Source: Candidatus Symbiothrix sp. (GTDB lineage: Bacteria; Bacteroidota; Bacteroidia; Bacteroidales; Azobacteroidaceae). Taken from it: 5,171 bases of DNA. The notes under the pieces were generated by a model. It made no database searches. It saw only the letters and a program-made list of their open reading frames with translations, and was not told the DNA's origin. The stretch spans positions 1 through 5,171 of the forward strand of contig JAISWY010000336.1 in NCBI GenBank assembly GCA_031270925.1. The letters run 5' to 3'. This document shows positions 1 through 5,171 of the stretch, piece by piece (the stretch's first letter is position 1; each line of letters starts with the position of its first letter). Made by a program: the position numbers and the translations under genes.

Positions 1-44
1 AATGCATAAGTGTGTTTGCAAAGCCCTGTGTTTAGCAGAGGCAA

Positions 45-59
45 CAGACCGCAGGTCTG
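45..59. repeat. Hairpin A (left)
   Basis: CAGACC-GCA-GGTCTG: a perfect six-base-pair stem with a three-base loop. The identical unit occurs inverted at 266-280. No T-run follows on either strand, so it is not a canonical intrinsic terminator. Confidence 0.85.
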
Positions 60-70
60 AATGTTAATAA

Positions 71-97
71 CCCCCAATGAAGCGAAGCGATTGGGGG
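71..97. repeat. Hairpin B (left)
   Basis: CCCCCAAT and ATTGGGGG form an eight-base-pair stem around an 11-base loop that contains the pentamer GAAGC twice in tandem. All 27 bases are repeated without mismatch, inverted, at 228-254, which makes this the best conserved block of the element. Confidence 0.85.
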
Positions 98-120
98 ATA
101 GCGAATTAAGCACTCTCCCC

Positions 121-140
121 TCAACCCCGAAGTGGGTTGA
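121..140. repeat. Hairpin C (left, six-base loop)
   Basis: TCAACCC-CGAAGT-GGGTTGA: a perfect seven-base-pair stem. Its partner at 186-202 has the same stem but a different loop (TGC). The GGGTTGAATAT that follows is also shared, in inverted orientation, with the partner. Confidence 0.85.
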
Positions 141-144
141 ATAT

Positions 145-162
145 ATCAATTAACAAGTTGAT
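145..162. repeat. Central hairpin D
   Basis: ATCAA at 145-149 and TTGAT at 158-162 form a five-base-pair stem around an eight-base loop, close to the symmetry centre of the whole element (about 162). It is short and AT-rich, so it could be coincidental. I include it because it sits in the middle of the series. Confidence 0.45.
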
Positions 163-185
163 GGTTAGTGATTTATTTCGGATAT

Positions 186-202
186 TCAACCCTGCGGGTT
201 GA
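186..202. repeat. Hairpin C' (right, three-base loop)
   Basis: TCAACCC-TGC-GGGTTGA: a perfect seven-base-pair stem with a three-base loop. It is the counterpart of 121-140 with the stem conserved and the loop replaced. It shares the string CCTGCGG with hairpin A'. Confidence 0.85.
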
Positions 203-227
203 GGTGGTCGATGTATTTCTCGCACCC

Positions 228-254
228 CCCCCAATCGCTTCGCTTCATTGGGGG
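228..254. repeat. Hairpin B' (right)
   Basis: This is the exact 27-base inverted copy of 71-97, with stem CCCCCAAT/ATTGGGGG and a loop carrying CGCTTCGCTTC. Three further C residues precede it, giving a run of eight C at 225-232. Confidence 0.85.
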
Positions 255-265
255 TTATTCTTATT

Positions 266-280
266 CAGACCTGCGGTCTG
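266..280. repeat. Hairpin A' (right)
   Basis: CAGACC-TGC-GGTCTG: a six-base-pair stem with a three-base loop, the exact inverted copy of 45-59. In the minus-strand transcript it is the first hairpin after the acetyltransferase gene. AATAAGAATAA follows it there, with no U-run, so any termination role would be non-canonical. Confidence 0.85.
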
Positions 281-326
281 TCGCTTCTACTTAACACAGG
301 GTTTTGCAACTGAGCCTAAAAAAGCG

Positions 327-1100
327 CTAATCAAGCATTTGAATCATAAAAACATCTTTGGGTGGAACCGAGCCGTCCACCGATTTGATCATTCCCTTGT
401 AATGCGAACAATCAATCGTTATTCCCGTATTATTGCCATATTTGCAAAGCCAAGGGGATTGTAATTCGGCAGGTTTGGAAAAAATCATCTCGCCATCGGC
501 GACGTACAAACTACCTTTTTCGTTGAAAAAATCCCATAAAATATTATCAAACTGTTTTTTCGTTTTCAATACCACATTCGGATACGATTTTAAAATATTG
601 TCGTAAATCGAATATAAATATTGACTATCCGATTCATTATAAGAGGTATAGCTTTGAAATTTTCCGTTGGCAATAAAATTTTCCGCTTGGGATCGGTATT
701 CTATTTTCGAAAAAGCCCGTTGAAATCCGTATTTCGCATATAAATCGAATAATTTTTCTTCCTGCGGAATCAAAAAAGCGTAATGATAAGCTTTTTGTTC
801 TGTTTCTTCCAAGGCTTTTTGTACTAAACGCCTCATATATCCGCGATTACGATAATCGAGATGAGTCATCACACCCGACAGATAAATGCTTGGCCGGATG
901 TCGTTCCCAAGTTTTATGTCGTAGGGAATCATTTGTACAAAAGCCACCGGTTGATTGTTTTCGATCGCAATCAAAGATTCTTCCTCATGATAAACGTTCC
1001 GGAAATACCACTCAATAAACGTCTCCGTATCTTGCGGAAAACACGATTTCCACATCTTCATCAATGCGTTTTTGTGTTGTGTTTCGGCAAATTGAATCAT
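327..1100 (-). CDS. GNAT-family N-acetyltransferase, Eis-like (PF13527-type)
   Basis: A 257-residue protein predicted to be cytoplasmic and to transfer an acyl group from acetyl-CoA to an amine; the substrate is unknown. Seen: the acetyl-CoA binding motif A region at residues about 75-94 (SGVMTHLDYRNRGYMRRLVQ, with RNRGYM as the pyrophosphate-loop variant of RxxGxG/A). It is preceded by the strands LIAIENNQPVAFVQMIPY and followed by FLIPQEEKLFDLYAKYGFQRAF, where the GNAT tyrosine-containing helix and the GF turn lie. The RNRGYM loop, the IP-QEE segment and a roughly 130-residue C-terminal extension (about 130-257) resemble Eis-like acetyltransferases rather than short RimI-type ones. The ATG lies 2 nt after the glycosyltransferase stop, so it is the last gene of the operon and probably translated by coupling; no strong Shine-Dalgarno site is visible. 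The palindromic element begins 17 nt past its TAG. A role in acetylating an amino sugar made or used by the neighbours is possible but is only inference from position. Confidence 0.85.
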   Translation of the reverse strand: MIQFAETQHKNALMKMWKSCFPQDTETFIEWYFRNVYHEEESLIAIENNQPVAFVQMIPYDIKLGNDIRPSIYLSGVMTHLDYRNRGYMRRLVQKALEETEQKAYHYAFLIPQEEKLFDLYAKYGFQRAFSKIEYRSQAENFIANGKFQSYTSYNESDSQYLYSIYDNILKSYPNVVLKTKKQFDNILWDFFNEKGSLYVADGEMIFSKPAELQSPWLCKYGNNTGITIDCSHYKGMIKSVDGSVPPKDVFMIQMLD

Positions 1101-1102
1101 TA

Positions 1103-2020
1103 TTATATGTCTTTTGCTAACAGTCCTTTACTTACTAATGAACGAAATTCGATTAATTTTTTCCCTTTGGAATGTTGTCCATTTAGTGTATAATAGACAA
1201 ATAATATGCCGGTTGCGCCCCATTTTACCAATTCGTCGAACCATCGTTTCAAATAGGCTGTTTTAGAGAGGGATAGTGTGCGAACTTGTTCGCTTTTCCC
1301 GACAGCAAGAGCGATGCGACGGAAAAAATTTTCGCTTAGCTTGCTCGTCGGAATATGGTGGAAGACAACCGCTTTCGGCACATAATAACATCTCACGTTG
1401 TTTTGAATCAATCGGAGGAAAAAATCCTTATCCTCCGCACCCATCAACGAATTGCCTTTGCGCCCCAGATCGGTATTGAATGCGCCGTATCGCAGGAAAA
1501 GGTAACGCTTGAAAACTGCGTGTCCGGTGCCGGGATAATCTTTCCGGCCGACGATTTTCACGCTTCGGCCTTTGTTGTAAGCGCCGGTAAGCAAGCGGAG
1601 CATGTAGGGCGACATCCAATCGGGTGGTGCGGTTTCATAGACCGGTTGCACGGGTTCGCTAATCAATTCGGCTTGCAGGTATTCTTCAGAAAAATCGTCT
1701 AATTGTTGCAGAAAATCGGGTTTTACGGTTTCGTCGTCATCCAGAAAGACAATCCAAACGCCCTGCGCTTCGTTCACTCCGAGGTTGCGGGCGTAAGAAA
1801 TACCTTGTTGTTTTTCTTTCAAATAGCGAATTTTCAATGTAGGATGCTGTGCAATAAACGATTGGCATACATCGGCTGTGCCGTCGGAACAGTTGTTGTC
1901 CACAATCAACAATTCAAAATATTCCGGCGAATAGGTTTGCTCGACAATGCACTGCAATGTTCTTTTCAAATATTCGGCGCGGTTGTAAGTGCAGACTATA
2001 ATGGAAAATTTAACGGTCAT
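1103..2020 (-). CDS. Glycosyltransferase family 2 (GT-A fold)
   Basis: A 305-residue inverting glycosyltransferase that moves a sugar from a nucleotide-sugar donor; acceptor and sugar are unknown. Motifs in order: SIIVCTYNR (6-14) and DNNCSDGT (41-48) for nucleotide binding, the metal-binding DXD in FLDDDE (92-97), and GAEDKDF (194-200), whose ED supplies the usual catalytic base region. HHIPTSK (221-227) follows. One short hydrophobic stretch (about 267-279) could be an amphipathic membrane contact. The paired C-terminal membrane helices of CsbB or dolichol-phosphate-mannose-synthase-type enzymes are absent. The ATG at 2020 is chosen because it puts SIIVCTYNR at the usual distance from the N-terminus, has purine-rich AAGAAAG just upstream, and overlaps the YfhO stop by only 11 nt (ATGACCGTTAA). 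A TTG at 2053 would add 11 residues with no family support. The next gene begins 2 nt after its stop, so the operon assignment is strong. Confidence 0.92.
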   Translation of the reverse strand: MTVKFSIIVCTYNRAEYLKRTLQCIVEQTYSPEYFELLIVDNNCSDGTADVCQSFIAQHPTLKIRYLKEKQQGISYARNLGVNEAQGVWIVFLDDDETVKPDFLQQLDDFSEEYLQAELISEPVQPVYETAPPDWMSPYMLRLLTGAYNKGRSVKIVGRKDYPGTGHAVFKRYLFLRYGAFNTDLGRKGNSLMGAEDKDFFLRLIQNNVRCYYVPKAVVFHHIPTSKLSENFFRRIALAVGKSEQVRTLSLSKTAYLKRWFDELVKWGATGILFVYYTLNGQHSKGKKLIEFRSLVSKGLLAKDI

Positions 2021-4493
2021 ATTCTTTCTTAATAATGAAACGAAGAACTGCAAAAATTAGTAACAAAATCAATAAGCCCGAAGCAAGGGTGGTAACGTAT
2101 CCGCAAATGCGCACACTATCCGGTGCGAAAACCATTTCGATGCGATGGTTGCCGGCGGGAACGACGATCGTCCGTAAAATCCAATTGGAGCGAACAATCG
2201 GAGCCGGCTGTCCATCAATAAAAGCTTTCCAACCGTTTTTGTAATATACTTCGGAAAAAACGGCCAATCCTTTTTGTGTCGATGAAGATTGATAAGCGAC
2301 TTTATCGGGGGCATAACTTGTCATTTCGATGTTGGCGGCGGAATCGGGGAGGATTTGCAAACCGGCCAAATCCGGTTCAAATTGCTTGTCGATGACGGCA
2401 TCGGTTTTCGGATTTAATGTTTCCAAGGCCGCCATTTCTTCGTCGGGCGAATTGACAAAACGGTAATTATTTACAAACCAAGCGTTTCCGAAAGCAAACG
2501 GATTCAGCAGTGGCGCTTGTTCCGTGTGGTAAATAATGTATTTGGCGTTCAACATATTTAAAGTCAGCGTGTTTTGAAGTGTTGGAAACAAATCTTCGGG
2601 ATGGCTAGCCGTTTGCAATGCGTCGGTAATTGCTCCAATTTCTTTGCTTAACCGTCGATCGATCAAATCCTGATAGCGACCTAATTTCGCTGCATGATAG
2701 CCGCCGATGGATTTGTGGAAATAGGAAGTGCGCGATTCGTTGAAGGGGTTATTTAAATTCAAAACTCTGTATGATAGCGATTTATCCTGTAAAATAAACT
2801 TGTCGGCAGGTGTTTCGGAAAACGATTCTTGATGGGATTTTTTGCTGAGGAAGTTTTTTTCGTTCACATAACGTTTGTCCACTGTCCAAAGATCGACTAA
2901 AATCAAGACGGTTAATCCGGCGGCAACCCAAGGCAAAACGGTTTTGGTGTTTTTCGATTGAATCAAAATCCAAATCAAGCCGGCCGCTAACGCAATGAAA
3001 ATCAGCGAACGAAGCGCATCGGCTTGCAATAAATCCTGACGGTCGGCGATGAGTGCGGTGTAATACCAATCGGGTGCTTGCTGTAAGATGGCCGCATCGT
3101 AGGTGGGAGACTCGAAATTGAAAAACGCGGTGGGCATTATCCACAGCAACAAACAAATACCGGCAGTAATTCCGGCCGACCAATACAGGGCATTTTGTTT
3201 CTTTTTTATTTCTATGTCATTATTAATCAATGATTTAATAGCTAAGACAGCCAAAATTGGGAAAGTAAATCCCGGAATAATCAGCGCCATTTCCACCGTC
3301 CGGAATTTGGCGTAAAACGGGAAATGGTAATACATCCAATCGTTGAATGTGGCAAAATTGCGTCCCCAAGCCAAGAAAAAGAACAAGACAGTTGCACCTA
3401 AAATCCACCATTTGAAGTTTTTCGGAACAATAAAAAAGGCAAGCAAAAACAGGAAGCAAACGATGGCGCCGAGATACACAGCTCCCGATGTGAAAGGTTT
3501 ATCGCCCCAATAGGTATAGCTTTGCACACCGTCGCGGGGAGTTTGTGCGCCGTTGGCTTTCAATTCTTTATACAGATGCGAATCGCGTCCTAACGTTCCT
3601 CCCGATTTTCCGCCCATCACATTCGGTATAAGCAGCGACAGCGTTTCGGCTTTTCCGTAACTCCATGCGAAAACGTAATCTTTTTCTAATCCGTTGGCTT
3701 GCGCTTTTTCCTTATCCACTTGATTTTCAGGCGTTAGTTCCGAGCGGCCGCGCATACTTTCCTGTCCGGTTTCGTAATTAACATACAAGTTGGAAAAATT
3801 GGCAGAAACGGCTAAAATACATCCTACCGCCAATAATCCGGAGATGATTCCGAGCGATTTCCATTCGTTTTCCCTGATTTTTTCGATGACAAATCCAATA
3901 AACAAAACAATGCAGAAAAGAGCGACGTAATATGTTATTTGCAAGTGATTAGCGAGAATCAAGAGCGTCAATCCAAAAGTGAAAAGCAAAAATCCCCGCC
4001 AATATTTCTTTTGGAACAGTGCGAATATTCCGGCCAAAACCAATGGTACATACACCAGCGCCCATATCTTGTTTAGATGTCCGGCTTCGATAATAATAAT
4101 ATTGTAGGATGCAAATCCCGTGGCGATCGCACCCAAAGCTGCCAGCCACCAGGGAGCGCCCAAAACGAGAAACATTACATAAGCCGAAAGCAAAAGAAAG
4201 AAAATCGGCCCCGCTACATCCGAATAAAGAATGTTATGAATATATGAAGCAAAATTGATGCCGGTTTCGTAACGGGTAATGTGATAGCTTGGCATTCCTG
4301 AAAACATCGAACCCGTCCATCCCGATGGTTTACCGTATTCGAATAATTCTTGCGCCATGCCTTGAAATTGGGTTATATCGCTTTGTTGCAGGACTTTTCC
4401 TTCAAAAGCAGGGAAGAAATAGAAGAGTACGAGGAGGAAAAATACAGCGACAACTCCAATATGCGGTGCAATGGATTTAAAAAATAAATTCAT
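2010..4493 (-). CDS. YfhO-family polytopic membrane protein, GT-C-like glycosyltransferase
   Basis: An 827-residue inner-membrane protein of the YfhO family (PF09586). Seen: a first membrane helix at about 11-30; a long outer loop (31-82) with VLQQSDITQFQGMAQE, where D39 sits where GT-C enzymes keep their catalytic acid; then many hydrophobic helices at about 83-232, 338-377, 403-457 and 496-537. After that comes a soluble region (about 540-795) ending in SEVYYKNGWKAFIDGQPAPIVRSNWILRTIVVPAGNHRIEMVF (in part), a block typical of the family C-terminus, and a last helix (about 797-821) with a KKEYDR tail. I count about 14 helices. Known from the family: Bacillus YfhO and Listeria GtlB act with a GT2 partner to glycosylate cell-wall polymers from polyprenyl-linked sugars; their hosts and polymers differ, so here only the general reaction type can be carried over. 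It is the first gene of the operon, with a Bacteroidota promoter 22 nt upstream, and its stop overlaps the GT2 start. No frameshift or missing segment was seen. Confidence 0.9.
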   Translation of the reverse strand: MNLFFKSIAPHIGVVAVFFLLVLFYFFPAFEGKVLQQSDITQFQGMAQELFEYGKPSGWTGSMFSGMPSYHITRYETGINFASYIHNILYSDVAGPIFFLLLSAYVMFLVLGAPWWLAALGAIATGFASYNIIIIEAGHLNKIWALVYVPLVLAGIFALFQKKYWRGFLLFTFGLTLLILANHLQITYYVALFCIVLFIGFVIEKIRENEWKSLGIISGLLAVGCILAVSANFSNLYVNYETGQESMRGRSELTPENQVDKEKAQANGLEKDYVFAWSYGKAETLSLLIPNVMGGKSGGTLGRDSHLYKELKANGAQTPRDGVQSYTYWGDKPFTSGAVYLGAIVCFLFLLAFFIVPKNFKWWILGATVLFFFLAWGRNFATFNDWMYYHFPFYAKFRTVEMALIIPGFTFPILAVLAIKSLINNDIEIKKKQNALYWSAGITAGICLLLWIMPTAFFNFESPTYDAAILQQAPDWYYTALIADRQDLLQADALRSLIFIALAAGLIWILIQSKNTKTVLPWVAAGLTVLILVDLWTVDKRYVNEKNFLSKKSHQESFSETPADKFILQDKSLSYRVLNLNNPFNESRTSYFHKSIGGYHAAKLGRYQDLIDRRLSKEIGAITDALQTASHPEDLFPTLQNTLTLNMLNAKYIIYHTEQAPLLNPFAFGNAWFVNNYRFVNSPDEEMAALETLNPKTDAVIDKQFEPDLAGLQILPDSAANIEMTSYAPDKVAYQSSSTQKGLAVFSEVYYKNGWKAFIDGQPAPIVRSNWILRTIVVPAGNHRIEMVFAPDSVRICGYVTTLASGLLILLLIFAVLRFIIKKEYDR

Positions 4494-4514
4494 GTTTTAT
4501 AGTATTTTTGCGTG

Positions 4515-4544
4515 CAAAGATAACGATTTTTTTTCAATCACAAA
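4515..4544 (-). promoter_or_regulatory. Bacteroidota-type promoter for the YfhO operon
   Basis: On the minus strand TTTG (4541-4544) is followed after 18 nt by TATCTTTG (4515-4522), matching the Bacteroidota primary sigma consensus TTTG, about 19 nt, TAnnTTTG. Transcription would start near 4508-4511, giving a leader of only about 15-18 nt before the YfhO ATG at 4493. The upstream element lies inside the last codons of the DUF2461 gene. No operator-like repeat is visible. Confidence 0.8.
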
Positions 4545-5171
4545 CTTCTACAAAGAAATTGTAGAGTGGTTGCAAAAGTGAAAATTCTTTTTCCAGAAAC
4601 GAAACCAATTCCAAAGAAAAGAATTTTTCCTCAACGGCGATTTGTTTGAAGAGGTAAATGCCTTTACGTTGAATCCACGGTTGGAAATATTCGTCTAAAC
4701 CGTTTTTCATCGGGCGCTTGTATTCTTCGCCGCCGATTCGGAAGCCGTGTTTTTCGTGTAAACCGCTGGTTATCTGCTTGAAATGTTCGGGTTGGTATTC
4801 GACCATTTCGCGATAGCGGGTCATTATTTTGGCTTGCGGGTCGTACATTCCCATGCCATAACCGATGCCTTCTTTTCCAATTTCCATGTAAAAACCCGGG
4901 AACGAGAGCCATGTTTGGTCTTGTTTCACGAACGGGCGTTGAAATGAAATCCACATCTGGTTTTTGTAGGGAACTTTGTTTTTTGAAAATCGGATGTCGC
5001 GATAGATTCGTGAAATCATTTTTACGGGGCGGAAATCCATATCCGCATCTACCGAGGCGAAAAACGGTGTGAGGGCGGCGGCTAATGCTTTTAGCGGTTG
5101 GAGGATTTCCAATTCGTAAATGGGTTTATGCTCGTCGAACCACGGTTTGTAGTTGTTTTCTTCCAGTTCGG
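4534..5171 (-). CDS. DUF2461 / TIGR02453 family protein, 5' end outside the window
   Basis: Partial gene; 211 residues lie in the window and the reading frame stays open to the right edge. The segment ELEENNYKPWFDEHKPIYEL at the edge corresponds to the N-terminal LxxNNxxxWFxxHKxxYE motif of the family, so only about 10-20 residues are probably missing. A TTG at 5112 in this frame is an internal leucine codon, not the start. The hallmark RIYRDIRFSKNKVPYKNQ occurs about 57 residues into the visible part, followed by GFYMEIGKEGIGYGMGMYDP, which fits the family's gly-rich strand region. There is no signal peptide in what is visible and no membrane segment, so a cytoplasmic location is likely. Its molecular function is not established; I assign none. 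The stop is 40 nt before the YfhO start with a promoter between, so it is probably a separate transcription unit, although no terminator is visible and read-through into the operon is possible. Confidence 0.88.
   Translation of the reverse strand, partial: ELEENNYKPWFDEHKPIYELEILQPLKALAAALTPFFASVDADMDFRPVKMISRIYRDIRFSKNKVPYKNQMWISFQRPFVKQDQTWLSFPGFYMEIGKEGIGYGMGMYDPQAKIMTRYREMVEYQPEHFKQITSGLHEKHGFRIGGEEYKRPMKNGLDEYFQPWIQRKGIYLFKQIAVEEKFFSLELVSFLEKEFSLLQPLYNFFVEVCD

Larger units (their letters stand above)
16..103 (+). repeat. Left arm of the large inverted repeat
   Basis: This arm pairs with 221-309. Mismatches fall at about positions 23, 33, 36, 40, 43, 63-65 and 98-100, the last next to a one-base length difference. 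The outer end reads TTGCAAAGCCCTGTG, and its partner reads CACAGGGTTTTGCAA on the plus strand. The differences cluster between the hairpins and spare the hairpin stems. Confidence 0.85.
16..309. repeat. Nested palindromic element: inverted-repeat arms built of hairpins (A-B-C-D-C'-B'-A')
   Basis: Seen directly: bases 16-97 and 228-309 are inverted copies with about 74 of 82 positions matching. The pairing continues with a one-base shift at 101-103 with 221-223, and again through inner TCAACCC/GGGTTGA hairpins at 121-140 and 186-202 with shared CTCAACCC and GGGTTGAATAT sequence. Each arm is itself made of self-complementary hairpins, so the DNA or RNA can fold either as one long stem or as a row of seven short ones. 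No credible ORF, no long T-run after any stem and no clear flanking direct repeat were seen. The outer limits are uncertain by a few bases; TTGC/GCAA is the outermost paired sequence. The element begins 17 nt past the stop of the acetyltransferase gene. Inference: a MITE-like or REP/BIME-like non-autonomous repeat, or a structured operon 3' end. I do not recognise a named family. Confidence 0.85.
221..309 (-). repeat. Right arm of the large inverted repeat
   Basis: This is the inverted copy of 16-103. It contains hairpins B' and A' and ends in TTTTGCAA, 17 nt short of the acetyltransferase stop codon (on the minus strand this end comes first after the gene). An eight-C run at 225-232 makes its inner edge one base longer than the left arm. 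Confidence 0.85.

Noticed and set aside
45..140. Canonical rho-independent terminators
   Set aside because: None of the GC-rich stems is followed by a T-run on either strand.
45..280. CRISPR array or integron attC sites as explanation of the repeated hairpins
   Set aside because: The units are mirror-arranged, not direct repeats with constant spacers, and no cas genes, integrase or attC core sites (RYYYAAC/GTTRRRY pair) are visible.
16..309. Retron or group II intron RNA
   Set aside because: There is no reverse transcriptase gene nearby and the fully symmetrical hairpin series does not match either RNA's known layout.
1..329. Target-site duplication flanking the element
   Set aside because: Comparing 1-15 with 310-329 shows no convincing direct repeat; the exact ends are also uncertain, so mobility cannot be claimed from this.
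168..464. Plus-strand open frame of 98 codons crossing the palindromic element and the end of the acetyltransferase gene
   Set aside because: It runs through inverted-repeat sequence and then antisense to a well-supported gene; the translation resembles no family.
861..1193. Plus-strand open frame of 110 codons
   Set aside because: It is antisense to the acetyltransferase and glycosyltransferase genes, whose motifs are clear, and has no promoter or domain of its own.
1355..2032. Plus-strand open frames of 115 and 109 codons opposite the glycosyltransferase
   Set aside because: They mirror the coding strand of the GT2 gene and show no recognisable protein features.
2021..2053. TTG start at 2053 for the glycosyltransferase
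   Set aside because: It adds 11 residues that family members lack and increases the overlap with YfhO to 44 nt; the ATG at 2020 fits better.

Overview
The window looks like chromosomal DNA from a member of the Bacteroidota, probably Bacteroidales. Three things point there: a close match to the Bacteroidota sigma factor promoter (TTTG, 18 nt, TATCTTTG), little use of Shine-Dalgarno sites, and the family types of the proteins (a long YfhO-type membrane protein, a soluble-type GT2 glycosyltransferase, a DUF2461/TIGR02453 protein). The genus cannot be read from the sequence.

All four genes lie on the minus strand, so transcription runs from high to low coordinates. From the right edge: a DUF2461/TIGR02453 protein whose 5' end lies outside the window (4534-5171); a 40 nt gap carrying the promoter; an 827-residue YfhO-family polytopic membrane protein (2010-4493); a family 2 glycosyltransferase whose start overlaps the YfhO stop by 11 nt (1103-2020); and a GNAT acetyltransferase that starts 2 nt after the glycosyltransferase stop (327-1100). 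The last three are packed so tightly that they almost certainly form one translationally coupled operon. A GT2 next to a YfhO-type GT-C-like protein suggests modification of a cell-surface glycan or lipid-linked sugar; the substrate is not visible, and the role of the acetyltransferase in it is a guess.

The left end (about 1-326) holds no credible gene. It carries the most unusual object here: a symmetrical element of about 294 bp made of hairpins inside a larger inverted repeat. Two arms of about 88 bp (roughly 16-103 and 221-309) are about 90% identical in inverted orientation over their outer 82 bp. Each arm carries a CAGACC/GGTCTG hairpin and a CCCCCAAT/ATTGGGGG hairpin. The symmetry continues inward through a pair of TCAACCC/GGGTTGA hairpins to a small central ATCAA/TTGAT hairpin, giving the order A-B-C-D-C'-B'-A'. 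It begins 17 nt after the stop codon of the last operon gene. It encodes nothing recognisable and may be a non-autonomous (MITE-like or REP/BIME-like) repeat, a structured 3' end, or both.
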